Below, in pieces: positions 32,106 through 40,644 of a DNA stretch of 64,000 nt. The stretch comes from Mesorhizobium sp. B4-1-4 (GTDB taxonomy: Bacteria; Pseudomonadota; Alphaproteobacteria; Rhizobiales; Rhizobiaceae): assembly GCF_006439395.2 (NCBI RefSeq), contig NZ_CP083950.1:4887001-4951000 (forward strand). The letters run 5' to 3'. Every line of letters starts with the position of its first letter. Position 1 is the first letter of the stretch. The translations under genes were made by a program, and so were the position numbers. The notes below the pieces were generated by a model. The model was not told the DNA's origin, did not search any database, and saw only the letters and a list, made by a program, of their open reading frames with translations.

Positions 32106-32395
32106 CGCCGGCGGGACAGCGCCCCCCTCTGCCCTGCCGGGCATCTCCCCCACTAGTGGGGAGATCAGCAGTTTGGCGGTCTCGCCCCTTCCTTCGATGT
32201 TGGGATTGGCGAAGGCCGATATGATAGCCAATCTCCCCACTAGTGGGGAGATGTCCGGCAGGACAGAGGGGGGCGCGAAGGATCACCGACGTGCCCTGGT
32301 TCGCATCGCGGCGTTCTACCTGCCCGTTACGGCTTGCGCAGAGCCCGCTTGGCGTTTAGCAAAGCGCCGGTTCAAATCTTTTTGGGACGGTTTTC
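32106..32395. repeat. dispersed repeat with two inverted ATCTCCCC-ACTAGT-GGGGAGAT palindromes
   Basis: GACAGCGCCCCCCTCTGCCCTGCCGGGCATCTCCCCCACTAGTGGGGAGAT is mirrored by AATCTCCCCACTAGTGGGGAGATGTCCGGCAGGACAGAGGGGGGCGC, so the unit is a ~180-bp inverted pair up to about 32285. It is related to 11408-11520. The remaining stretch to 32395 holds the leuB promoter region and no gene. Confidence 0.65.
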
Positions 32396-33499
32396 ATGGC
32401 AACGAAGCATCTTTTCCTGCTCCCCGGCGACGGCATCGGCCCCGAGGCCATGGCCGAGGTCAAGAAACTGATCGCGGCCATGAACGAAAAGCTCGGCAGC
32501 GGCTTCGTCACCGACGAGGGCCTAGTCGGCGGCTGCGCCTACGATGCGCATGGCGCGGCGATTTCCGATGCCGACATGGAAAAGGCTATGGCAGCGGACG
32601 CGGTGCTGTTCGGCGCGGTCGGCGGGCCGAAGTGGGATGCGGTGCCTTACGAGGTGCGCCCCGAAGCCGGCCTGCTGCGGCTGCGCAAGGACATGGAGCT
32701 GTTCGCCAATCTGCGCCCCGCCATCTGCTACCCGGCGCTGGCCGCCTCCTCCTCGCTCAAGCAGGAAGTCGTCGAAGGCCTCGACATCCTCATCGTGCGC
32801 GAGCTGACCGGTGGCGTCTATTTCGGCGAGCCCAAGCAGATCATCGATCTCGGCAACGGCCAGAAGCGCGGCATCGACACGCAGGTCTACGATACGTTCG
32901 AGATCGAGCGCATTTCGGGCGTTGCCTTCGAGCTGGCGCGCACGCGCAGGAACCACGTCACCTCGATGGAAAAGCGCAACGTCATGAAGTCCGGCGTGCT
33001 GTGGAACGAGGTCGTCACCCAGACCCACAAGGCGCGCTACCCGGACGTCAAGCTCGACCACATGCTGGCCGATGCCGGCGGCATGCAGCTGGTGCGCTGG
33101 CCAAAGCAGTTCGACGTCATCGTCACCGACAATCTGTTTGGCGATATGCTGTCCGACATCGCCGCCATGCTGACCGGCTCGATCGGCATGCTGCCGTCGG
33201 CCTCGCTGGGCGCGCCGGATGCCAGGACCAAGAAGCGCAAGGCGCTCTACGAGCCGGTGCACGGCTCGGCCCCCGATATCGCCGGCAAGGGCATCGCCAA
33301 CCCGATCGCCATGATCGCCTCCTTCGCCATGTGCCTGCGCTATTCCTTCGGCATGGTCGAGGAAGCCGATCGTCTCGAAGCTGCGATCGCCGCCGTGCTC
33401 GATGCCGGTCTGCGGACGAAGGACATCATGTCCGAAGGTATGACCGAGGTCGGCACGGTCGGGATGGGCGAGGCCATCATCGTCAAGTTCCTGGCTTAG
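32396..33499 (+). CDS. leuB: 3-isopropylmalate dehydrogenase
   Basis: The 367-residue enzyme oxidatively decarboxylates 3-isopropylmalate with NAD in leucine synthesis. Recognisable parts are LFLLPGDGIGPEAMAEVKKLI, LLRLRKDMELFANLRPA (substrate Arg residues), RELTGGVYFG, the NAD/Mg region LADAGGMQLVRWPKQFDVIVTDNLFGDMLSDIAAMLTGSIGMLPSASLG, and YEPVHGSAPDIAGKGIANP. The length is typical. Its TAG stop is the first base pair region of a downstream hairpin. Confidence 0.96.
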   Translation: MATKHLFLLPGDGIGPEAMAEVKKLIAAMNEKLGSGFVTDEGLVGGCAYDAHGAAISDADMEKAMAADAVLFGAVGGPKWDAVPYEVRPEAGLLRLRKDMELFANLRPAICYPALAASSSLKQEVVEGLDILIVRELTGGVYFGEPKQIIDLGNGQKRGIDTQVYDTFEIERISGVAFELARTRRNHVTSMEKRNVMKSGVLWNEVVTQTHKARYPDVKLDHMLADAGGMQLVRWPKQFDVIVTDNLFGDMLSDIAAMLTGSIGMLPSASLGAPDARTKKRKALYEPVHGSAPDIAGKGIANPIAMIASFAMCLRYSFGMVEEADRLEAAIAAVLDAGLRTKDIMSEGMTEVGTVGMGEAIIVKFLA

Positions 33500-33595
33500 A
33501 GCAGTTCACCGTTTCACAGAAACGGCAATCTGCTCTAACTCCTTGTTTTGACGCAATTCCGGACGGAAAACCGTTCACACTTTTCCTGGAATTGC
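33498..33595 (+). repeat. two rhizobial intergenic hairpins after leuB
   Basis: The first hairpin pairs AGAGCAG (33498-33504) with CTGCTCT (33530-33536), with inner CGTTTC/GAAACG. The second pairs GCAATTCC..GGAAAA with TTTTCC..GGAATTGC (33553-33595). I recognise this tandem as a common dispersed element in Rhizobiales; a related GCAATTCCG unit occurs at 54265-54300. It probably serves as the leuB transcript end. Confidence 0.65.
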
Positions 33596-33615
33596 CCTGG
33601 CCGAAGGCTTCAGCC

Positions 33616-34065
33616 TCAGCGGATCTCGCCGGCCAGCCGCTGCAGCAGGCCGACGAGCCGTGCCTCGTCCACCGCTTCGAAAAAGGCCGCGTCGGCGGCC
33701 TCTACGGCGACGATAGCGCGCTTTGCCGCCGCCGCTCCGGTTGGAGTGACGCGGATCACCTTGGCGCGGGAATCCCTGGGGTCCGCCTCGCGTGCGATCA
33801 ATCCCTTGGCCTCGAGCCTGGCAACGACATCCGACGTCATCTTCACTTCTGTCCCCGCCTGGGCTGCGAGTTGCACCTGGTTGGGCGGCTCGCCATCGCG
33901 GCCGAGCCACATGGCCGAGGCCAGCAGCACGAACTGGACATGCGTCAGGTCGAGCGGCGCCAGCGCCGCCGTCATGACGCGCTGCCAGCGCATGGTGGTT
34001 CGCCAGAGCAACAATCCCGGGCTCTCCGATGGACCGCCCTTGAAGCGCGTGTCGAGTTCAGCCAC
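33616..34065 (-). CDS. MarR-family transcriptional regulator
   Basis: The 149-residue winged-helix protein has LDLTHVQFVLLASAMWL, the recognition region NQVQLAAQAGTEVKMTSDVVARLEAKGLI and the wing READPRDSRAKVIRVTPTG, all typical of MarR. It overlaps the end of the upstream SRPBCC gene by eight bases, so the two form an operon. The controlled ligand is unknown. Confidence 0.9.
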   Translation of the reverse strand: MAELDTRFKGGPSESPGLLLWRTTMRWQRVMTAALAPLDLTHVQFVLLASAMWLGRDGEPPNQVQLAAQAGTEVKMTSDVVARLEAKGLIAREADPRDSRAKVIRVTPTGAAAAKRAIVAVEAADAAFFEAVDEARLVGLLQRLAGEIR

Positions 34066-34486
34066 GGTTCGCCAACGCCTTCGCCTCTTCGAACAGCCTG
34101 GCCATCGAGGTGTCGAAATCGCCGCTGATCTGCGGCCCGAGCTCCGGGCCGACCTCGGCGGCCGACGGGCCCGAGATTTCGAGCCTATGGGTCACCTGCG
34201 TGCCGCCTTCGACCGGCACCAGCGTATGCCGGAACAGCAGCGTCGTATCGCCGAACGAGGTCTGGTCGGCATAGGTGACGTTTTCGACGAGATCGACGAT
34301 GGTGGATTCGAAAGTGTCCTGCCCCACCGGGGTCACGGAGACACGGGCGCCCTTGGCGAATGGTCCGTGCAGCACAAAGGTATCCGACCCTTCATAGGTC
34401 AGGCGGCCTTCATGCAATGCCTTGAGCGCATTCCAGATGGCTCGAGCCGGTAGCGGGGAAACTGCGGTGTACTCATTGCTCCACAT
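34058..34486 (-). CDS. SRPBCC-family protein
   Basis: The 142-residue protein has a START/Bet-v1-like pattern: TAVSPLPARAIWNALKALHEG, GARVSVTPVGQDTFESTIVDLVENVTYADQTSFGDTTLLFRHTLVPVEGGTQVTHRLEI, DFDTSMARLFEEAKALA. It is co-transcribed with the following MarR gene. The ligand is unknown. Confidence 0.85.
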   Translation of the reverse strand: MWSNEYTAVSPLPARAIWNALKALHEGRLTYEGSDTFVLHGPFAKGARVSVTPVGQDTFESTIVDLVENVTYADQTSFGDTTLLFRHTLVPVEGGTQVTHRLEISGPSAAEVGPELGPQISGDFDTSMARLFEEAKALANRG

Positions 34487-34595
34487 AATCTTGCCTCCAT
34501 CCGCGTCTTGTCCGATCGACTATTCGATCTGTGCACAGACTATCATGCAAGGGGAATCTTCAACTCCGACTCTCGTTTCCTTTTGGGGCTGGCCT

Positions 34596-35246
34596 CTAAA
34601 CCTCGACCCCTGCCGGCACCGGCCCCCACGTGTTTTCACCGACCTGAGAGGGCGCGAGTCCCAAGACCAGCAAGGCCACTCCACCGATGATTGGGATGAA
34701 GCAGGGCAAGACAAGCCAGCCGCTCAGACCGACGTCGTGCAGACGCCGCACTGTCAGCGCAATCCATGACAGGCCGAATGCCGCCATGAAGATAAGGGCG
34801 GGCAGGTATCCTATCGAGCTCTTGCCCGCATTGATGCCGAAGCCGTTGATGGCCAGATTGACGAGTATCCCGAAGCCAAGAAGCGCCGCCAACACGACAT
34901 TAAAGCATAGCCAAAAGGCCCAGAATTCCTTGCGACGGGCGCGTCCATCGAAATTGAAATAGTTCACGCTCACCGTGCGCCTGAAGTAGGCCCACAGTCC
35001 CGTGGCACCCTTTTCGGCAGGTCGGCCTGGCCGTGGACCGGTGCTTGACGACGGTATGGTTGAGGCGGCCGCCATGGCTATATTGTGGGCCGTGCCGTCG
35101 TCCGGCTGGAACTCGACGAGCGTTCCCCTGACGAGGGGAATCTCCTGGCTGAGATCGTTACGCGAAAAAATATAGCGCTTGCCGTCCGTTCCGTTGATGT
35201 ACCCGTAATCCTGATCCTGGTCCTAATGAAGCACTGCTCCGCGCAT
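34596..35246 (-). pseudogene. DUF805 membrane protein with N-terminal cold-shock-like region, interrupted by a TAG at codon 8
   Basis: From the ATG at 35246 (preceded by GGGGGCGGGG) the frame reads MRGAVLH-stop-DQDQDYGYINGTDGKRYIFSRNDL ... VRGTLVEFQPDDGTAHNIA, then the DUF805 part NYFNFDGRARRKEFWAFWLCFNVVLAALLGFGI ... FGLSWIALTVRRLHDVGLSGWLVL. The first ~50 residues resemble the short β-barrel found before DUF805 in rhizobia, where I expect Tyr at the stop position. The only in-frame restart is an ATG at 35075, which would leave just the membrane part (159 residues, about four helices). The stop is TAG at 35225-35223. Confidence 0.75.
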
Positions 35247-35302
35247 GCCCCGCCCCCTATTCCTACAGCAATACGCCGACTGCTACTACAGGTTGTCCAC
35301 AA

Positions 35303-35566
35303 TTGCAACATGCACGCAAAACTGCGACCGCGCCGTCGCTGATCGAGGCGAGCGGCGGGCTGATGCCGGCGATCGATTCCAACGATCAGGCCGGCTGGTG
35401 CGCCGCGATCCGCAGGATGGCGGACGATCACGCCTGGCGATCCTCGCTGGCGGAGCGCATCGCAAAGCAGCACCGGCCGACACCGGCGTCGGCGAGTTGG
35501 GCCGCCATTAAGGCCGGTTTGAAGGAAAGCGCGTGCAGGCAGCGCGCCGAACACCAACCGCCCTGA
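35303..35566 (+). pseudogene. possible glycosyltransferase C-terminal fragment
   Basis: The short frame contains LIEASGGLMPAIDSNDQAGWCAAIRRMADDHAWRSSLAERIA followed by SWAAIKAGLKE. This reads like the end of a GT4-type glycosyltransferase (the 'E-x-x-GG...D...W..AI..L' segment and the final helix). No N-terminal part is found upstream. It is probably a remnant; the identification rests on pattern alone. Confidence 0.35.
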
Positions 35567-35581
35567 TCTGGCAGCCCTGTC

Positions 35582-37450
35582 CTATGAAGGGCGTTTCTTC
35601 GTCTTCTTGTGCTTCGGCGCGCCGGCATTTTCGAATTTCGGGTTGCCCGGTTTTTTCGCCCACGGCTTTGCCTCAAGCGCGGCCGCCGGGCGCTGATCGG
35701 CTGAAGCCGGTGCACGCTTCTCGAATTTGCGCTTCGGTGCGCTCGGGTCGAACGGCGCCTTGCCGCGATGCGGTTTCTTGTCCGGGCTTGGCGGCTGATA
35801 GCCGGCCCGCGACAGGTCCGGCGTGCCCTCGAGCCGCTTGACCGCGATGTTGCCCTGCACTTTGCGGTCCGGACCGATCGCGGCGAGAAAGCGGTCGGCC
35901 CAGTCGGCGGCGATCTGCACGAAGGTTTCCTCCGGCTGCATCTTGATGGCGCCGATCTCGCGCTTGGAGATGCTGCCGGCGCGGCACAGCATCGGGATCA
36001 GCCAGCGCGGCTCGGCATTCTGCCGGCGACCGACCGACAGCGAAAACCAGACGCTGGCGCCGAAATCATCACGGCGGCTGGGCGCCTCGTCGCGGCGGGC
36101 GAATTTTTCGCCCGCCTGGCTGTCACGCGAAGGCGTGAACGGCGCGACATCCATCAGATCCTCGGGCGCCGAGCGGCTGGAACGGCACTGGCGCACGAAA
36201 GCGGCCGCCACCTGCTCGGCGCCGTGCCTGGCGAGAAGCGCGTCGATGAAAGCGCGCTCGTCCTCCTTCACCGGTTCGTCGAAGGCGGGATCGGCCAGGA
36301 TGCGCTCGTCGTCGCGCCGCATGACGTCGTCGGCCGAGGGCGGGCTTGCCCATGTCGCCGTCAGCTTGGCGCTCTGCAGCAGCCGTTCGGTGCGCCTGCG
36401 GGCACTGTTGGGCACGATCAGCGCGCTGACGCCCTTGCGCCCGGCGCGCCCGGTTCGGCCGCTGCGGTGCAGCAGCGTTTCGGGATTGGTCGGCAGGTCG
36501 GCATGGATGACCAGTTCGAGATTGGGCAGGTCGATGCCGCGCGCCGCCACATCGGTGGCGATGCAGACTTTGGCGCGGCCGTCGCGCATCGCCTGCAAGG
36601 CATGGCTGCGCTCGTTCTGGCTAAGCTCGCCCGAAAGCGCGACGACGGAGAAATTGCGGTTGTTGAAGCGCGCGGTGAGATGGTTGACGGCGGCGCGCGT
36701 GTTGCAGAACACCAGCGCGTTCTTGGCTTCGTAATAGCGCAGCACGTTGATGATAGCGTTCTCGCGATCGGCCTGTGCGACGTTGAGCGCCCGGTATTCG
36801 ATGTCGAGGTGCTGCTTCTCCTCGCCGGCGGCCGAGATGCGCACGGCATCGCGCTGATAGCCTTGGGCGAGCGTTGCGATGGAGCGCGGCACGGTGGCCG
36901 AGAACATCAGGGTGCGGCGATCGGCGGGCGCGGCGTCGAGGATGAATTCGAGGTCCTCGCGAAAGCCAAGATCGAGCATCTCGTCGGCCTCGTCCAGCAC
37001 CACTGCCTTCAACGCCGACATGTCGAGCGAATTGCGGGTGATGTGGTCGCGCAGGCGGCCTGGCGTGCCGACGACGATGTGGGCGCCACGCTCCAGCGCG
37101 CGCCTTTCGGTGCGCATGTCCATGCCGCCGACGCAGGACGCCACGGTGGCTCCGGTCGGCTCGTAGAGCCATTCCAGCTCGCGCGTCACCTGCAGCGCCA
37201 GTTCGCGCGTCGGCGCCACTGCCAATGCCAGCGGCGCGGCGGCACCGGAAAAGCGTTCGGCGCCATCGAGAAGCGTCGGTGCCATGGCGAGGCCGAAGGC
37301 CACGGTCTTGCCCGAGCCGGTCTGCGCCGACACCAATGCGTCGGCCTGGCCGAGCTCCAGCACCGCCTTCTGCACCGGCGTCAGCTCGGCATAGCCGCGT
37401 TTTTCCAGCGCTTGTGCCAGCGCAGGAACGATACCTTCGAAGTTGGACAT
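35582..37450 (-). CDS. DEAD-box RNA helicase (DbpA/DeaD-like)
   Basis: The 622-residue protein has all helicase motifs: Q-motif GYAELTPVQ, AQTGSGKT, PTRELALQ, TPGRL, DEAD, SAT, then CNTRAAVNHL, IATDVAARGIDLPNLELVIHADLP and HRSGRTGRAGRKG. A DbpA-type RNA-binding domain (about 465-545, SVGRRQNAEPRWLIPMLCRAGSISKREIGAIKM) and a basic Lys/Pro-rich tail follow. It probably acts in ribosome assembly or cold adaptation. Its start faces the left end of the IS4-type element, about 150 bases away. Confidence 0.93.
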   Translation of the reverse strand: MSNFEGIVPALAQALEKRGYAELTPVQKAVLELGQADALVSAQTGSGKTVAFGLAMAPTLLDGAERFSGAAAPLALAVAPTRELALQVTRELEWLYEPTGATVASCVGGMDMRTERRALERGAHIVVGTPGRLRDHITRNSLDMSALKAVVLDEADEMLDLGFREDLEFILDAAPADRRTLMFSATVPRSIATLAQGYQRDAVRISAAGEEKQHLDIEYRALNVAQADRENAIINVLRYYEAKNALVFCNTRAAVNHLTARFNNRNFSVVALSGELSQNERSHALQAMRDGRAKVCIATDVAARGIDLPNLELVIHADLPTNPETLLHRSGRTGRAGRKGVSALIVPNSARRRTERLLQSAKLTATWASPPSADDVMRRDDERILADPAFDEPVKEDERAFIDALLARHGAEQVAAAFVRQCRSSRSAPEDLMDVAPFTPSRDSQAGEKFARRDEAPSRRDDFGASVWFSLSVGRRQNAEPRWLIPMLCRAGSISKREIGAIKMQPEETFVQIAADWADRFLAAIGPDRKVQGNIAVKRLEGTPDLSRAGYQPPSPDKKPHRGKAPFDPSAPKRKFEKRAPASADQRPAAALEAKPWAKKPGNPKFENAGAPKHKKTKKRPS

Positions 37451-37602
37451 CTCGTTCTTTCGGAATTCAGGGTTCCGCGCTCACCATGGAGCACATACCG
37501 GGGCTGGCGCAGCGCCAGCCAAAACAATCTTGGCCGTTCGTACTTCGTGGCGCCGCTCTTGTACAGGGCAAGAGGTACCGCTTTCCCTTCTCGCCCTGTG
37601 GG
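37451..37602. repeat. intergenic repeat interrupted by the IS4-type element (left half)
   Basis: GGCTGGCGCAGCGCCAGCC is a perfect inverted repeat at 37502-37520. The stretch ...CCCTTCTCGCCCTGTGGG is the left half of a CCCTTCTC..CCTGTGGGAGAAGG unit whose right half begins at 39122. It must also hold the helicase promoter. Confidence 0.5.
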
Positions 37603-39121
37603 CTAGCGTGCGCACACATCTGCTTCGGAGGGGTGTCAAGGGACGTATTGGCCGGGCGGCAGATGGGGCTTGAAGGGTTGGAATCGTGTGTGATTCTGTA
37701 GCTGCCATTGTTGATTCGGGAGATTTCGACGATGGCACCGCTGCTTGGATACTTCGGCGACCTGCGCTTGCAAAAAAGGGGAGCATGGTGCTGGAGCGCA
37801 TGTGCATGCGCATCAGCGCGGGCATGCGTCGGCTGGCCGATACACGCGCGGAACAGGTTGCGTTCACGCGGCTGTTTGGCAATCCCAACGTGACGGTGCA
37901 GGAGATCGTGCGCACGGCGGCGGCGCAAACGGCCAAGGCGGCGGCCGGCCGTCATGTGCTGATCATCGAGGACAGCAGCGAGATCAACTATCAGGCCAAG
38001 GCCTCGCGCAAGCGCGGCCTCGGATGTGTCGGCAACGGCAAGGATATCGGGCTGTTCGTACACCCGGCTCTGGCCGTGGATGCCGGCGACGGGTCGGTGC
38101 TGGGCCTTGCGGCGGCCACGATCTGGCGGCGCCGGGGGCAGAAGGCGGACGACTACCAGGCCCTGCCGATCGAAGCCAAGGAAAGCTACAAATGGATCGC
38201 CACCGCCACGGCGGCCCGCCAGGCGCTGACCGACACGCCGCTCCTCACCGTGATCGGCGACCGCGAGGCCGACATCTACGAGGTGCTGGCAAGGCTGCCT
38301 GACGAGCGCACGCATGTGCTCATGCGCGCTGTGCGCGATCGGGCGCTGGGGGAAGAGGGCGGCCGCTTGTTCGGCGAGATAGCCAAGACGCCGGAAGCCG
38401 GCCGCATCGCCTTCGATCTGCAGGCGCGTCCCGGCCGGCCGGGACGCAAGGTGCACCTGGCCGTTCGCTTCGCCGAGGTCACCTTGCGCCAGCCGCGCCT
38501 TGGGGCCGACCGCCGCGATCCGCGCGCGGTCAGGCTCAATATCGTGGAAGTGCGCGAGATCGATCCGCCTTCGCCCAAGGACGCGGTGATCTGGCGGCTG
38601 TTGACAACCCACACCGTCAAGACACTCGCCGATGCCATCGCCATCGTCGATCTCTACCGGTCGCGCTGGACCATCGAGCAGTTGTTCCGGACCTTGAAGT
38701 CGCAGGCCATCGATCTGGAGGAAAGCCTCATCGCCGATGGCGATGCACTCGAACGTCTGGCTGCAACCGCGCTGATCGTGGCCACCAGGGTTATGCAACT
38801 CGTGCACGGGCGCGACGCGGCCGGCCAGACCCTCAGGGCCACACGCCTCTTCAATCCCGCCGAGATCGCCGTTCTGGACGCGCTGGTCGCCAGGCTGGAA
38901 GGCAAGACCCAAACGCAGAAGAACCCGCATCCGCCACACACGCTCGCTTGGGCGGCCTGGTGCATTGCCCGGCTCGGCGGCTGGAACGGCTATCCAAAGG
39001 AGCGCCCGCCGGGCCCGGTCACCTTCAGCAACGGCCTCAAACGCTTCCACGCCATTGTTGAGGGCTTCGTCCTTGCAAACCCATACTGACCACCGCCAAA
39101 TCAAATGTGTGCGCACGCTAG
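37603..39121 (+). mobile_element. IS4-family-type insertion sequence (1519 bp)
   Basis: The ends are inverted repeats CTAGCGTGCGCACACAT (left) and ATGTGTGCGCACGCTAG (right). A perfect 11-bp target duplication CGCCCTGTGGG lies at 37592-37602 and 39122-39132; 10-12 bp duplications are typical of IS4-type elements. The target is an intergenic repeat. One transposase gene fills the element. Confidence 0.9.
37732..39089 (+). pseudogene. IS4-family transposase, frameshifted at an A6 run
   Basis: The N-terminus reads MAPLLGYFGDLRLQK from the ATG at 37732, then the frame changes at CAAAAAAGGGG (A run 37772-37777). The next frame continues GSMVLERMCMRISAGMRRLADTRAEQVAFTRLFGNPNVTVQEI. The catalytic region shows VLIIEDSSEINY (first Asp), TVIGDREADIYEVL (second Asp) and the Y-(2)-R-(3)-E-(6)-K pattern YRSRWTIEQLFRTLKSQAI. 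One added A restores a single frame. It may be a sequence error, a mutation, or slippage on the A run, which some IS use to control expression. Confidence 0.75.
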
Positions 39122-39300
39122 CGCCCTGTGGGAGAAGGTGGATTGGCGCGCAGCGCCAAGACGGTTGAGGGGTGCTGGAAGGATCGCCGTCGGTGCCAAG
39201 CTGGAGCACCCCTCATCCGACCGAGCTTTGCTCGGCCACCTTCCCCCACAAGGGGGGGAAGGGAAGAGCAGCGCCGCGCGACCAATTGACTCCTGCCGCA
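39122..39300. repeat. RIME-like intergenic repeat right of the IS4-type element
   Basis: CGCCCTGTGGGAGAAGGTGGATTGGCGCGCAGCGCCAAG ... GGGGTGCTGG and the facing CACCCCTCATCCGACCGAGCTTTGCTCGGCCACCTTCCCCCACAAGGGGGG form an inverted pair, a layout common between rhizobial genes. A related unit lies at 40650-40800. Confidence 0.6.
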
Positions 39301-39339
39301 AACCGCGTAAAAGCCCGCTTCGAACGGGATCGTTTTTCG

Positions 39340-39489
39340 ATGCGCGGCCTCTCGACGGCTCCTCTTGCATTCGATGCCCCCAGCCACGATGTAAACCATT
39401 GGGCCGGGCGCGTCGGCGCGTCGCCTCGTTCCGGCAAAACCCCATTCTTGGCCAAGAAAACCACCAAAACCACCACCAAAACGGTGTGA
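39340..39489 (+). CDS. candidate leader peptide of asd, ending in Lys/Thr codons
   Basis: A 49-codon frame from the ATG at 39340 (MRGLSTAPLAFDAPSHDV...) ends AKKTTKTTTKTV-stop. Ten consecutive codons, 39454-39483, are all Lys or Thr (AAG AAA ACC ACC AAA ACC ACC ACC AAA ACG). Lys and Thr are end products of the aspartate pathway that the downstream asd gene serves. The frame stops 47 bases before a terminator-like hairpin. The ribosome binding site is weak and the peptide is not known to me, so translation is an inference. Confidence 0.5.
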   Translation: MRGLSTAPLAFDAPSHDVNHWAGRVGASPRSGKTPFLAKKTTKTTTKTV

Positions 39490-39512
39490 TTCCCTTGGCC
39501 TAACCACCCTCT

Positions 39513-39560
39513 CCCGGGTCCGGCCCGGGGGACGGAACCCGCATCGGCCGGCGGGTTTTC
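39513..39560 (+). promoter_or_regulatory. candidate transcription attenuator in the asd leader
   Basis: The terminator is AACCCGC (39536-39542) pairing with GCGGGTT (39551-39557) and running into TTTT. A competing antiterminator can pair CGGGTCC (39515-39521) with GGAACCCG (39534-39541, one bulge), which hides the terminator's left arm. A third hairpin, CCCGGG-TCCGG-CCCGGG (39513-39529), would block the antiterminator. The three cannot form together. The terminator lies 37 bases before the asd start. Confidence 0.5.
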
Positions 39561-39596
39561 TCCAACAAACCAAGCGGAGAGGGACAGGAGATTTCG

Positions 39597-40631
39597 ATGA
39601 GTTTCAAGGTTGCAGTCGTCGGCGCCACGGGCAATGTGGGCCGGGAAATGCTCAACATACTGGAAGAGCGCGGCTTTCCGGTGAGCGAAGTGGTGGCGCT
39701 GGCCTCGCGGCGCAGCATGGGCACGGAAGTGTCGTTCGGCGACCGCACGCTGAAGGTCAGGCCGCTCGACCAGTATGATTTTTCCGACACCGACATCTGC
39801 ATCATGTCGGCCGGCGGCAACGTCTCCAAGGAATGGTCGCCGAAGATCGGCAAGCAGGGTTGCGTGGTCATCGATAATTCGTCGGCCTTCCGCTACGACC
39901 AGGACGTGCCGCTCATCGTGCCGGAAGTGAATCCCCACGCGATCTCGCTGTTCACGCGCAAGAACATCATCGCCAACCCGAACTGCTCGACGGCGCAGCT
40001 GGTCGTGGCGCTGAAGCCGCTGCATGATGTCGCGACCATCAAGCGCGTCGTCGTCGCCACCTACCAGTCGGTGTCCGGCGCCGGCAAGGAAGGCATGGAC
40101 GAATTGTTCACGCAGACGCGTGCCGTGTTCGTCGCCGACCAGGTGGACGTCAAGAAGTTCACCAAGCGCATCGCCTTCAACGTCATTCCGCATATCGACG
40201 TCTTCCTCGACGACGGTTTCACCAAGGAAGAGTGGAAGATGGTGGCCGAGACCAAGAAGATGCTCGATCCCAAGATCAAGCTGACGGCGACCTGCGTGCG
40301 CGTGCCGGTGTTCATCGGCCATTCGGAAGCGGTCAACATCGAATTCGAAAAGCCGATCACCGCCGACGAGGCACGCGACATCCTGCGCGATGCGCCCGGC
40401 TGCCAGGTTTTGGACAAGCGCGAGGACGGCGGCTACATCACGCCGCTCGAATCGGCCGGCGAGGATGCCACCTTCATCTCGCGCATCCGTGAGGATTCGA
40501 CCGTCGACAACGGGCTGTCGATGTGGATCGTCTCCGACAATCTGCGCAAGGGCGCGGCGCTCAACGCCGTGCAGATCGCAGAGTTGCTGATCGAGCGCGG
40601 CCTGATCCAGCCGAAGCAGAAGGCGGCCTGA
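39597..40631 (+). CDS. asd: aspartate-semialdehyde dehydrogenase
   Basis: The 344-residue enzyme reduces β-aspartyl phosphate to aspartate semialdehyde with NADPH, the branch to Lys, Met, Thr and diaminopimelate. Motifs are VAVVGATGNVGREMLNILEERGFP (NADP fold), MSAGGNVSKEW, NPNCSTAQLVVALKPLH with the catalytic Cys, YQSVSGAGKEGMDEL and RVPVFIGHSEAVNIEFEKPI. The ATG at 39597 follows GGGACAGGAG. A candidate Lys/Thr-responsive leader precedes it. Confidence 0.96.
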   Translation: MSFKVAVVGATGNVGREMLNILEERGFPVSEVVALASRRSMGTEVSFGDRTLKVRPLDQYDFSDTDICIMSAGGNVSKEWSPKIGKQGCVVIDNSSAFRYDQDVPLIVPEVNPHAISLFTRKNIIANPNCSTAQLVVALKPLHDVATIKRVVVATYQSVSGAGKEGMDELFTQTRAVFVADQVDVKKFTKRIAFNVIPHIDVFLDDGFTKEEWKMVAETKKMLDPKIKLTATCVRVPVFIGHSEAVNIEFEKPITADEARDILRDAPGCQVLDKREDGGYITPLESAGEDATFISRIREDSTVDNGLSMWIVSDNLRKGAALNAVQIAELLIERGLIQPKQKAA

Positions 40632-40644
40632 CGGCTGTTCAACT

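Noticed and set aside
31729..34128. A single 799-codon open frame running from the VOC gene through leuB
   Set aside because: Only the first ~104 codons look like a protein; the rest is leuB read in the wrong frame, opened by the extra C at 32041-32044.
35768..37606. A 612-codon frame opposite the DEAD-box helicase
   Set aside because: Shadow frame; the helicase on the minus strand carries every family motif.
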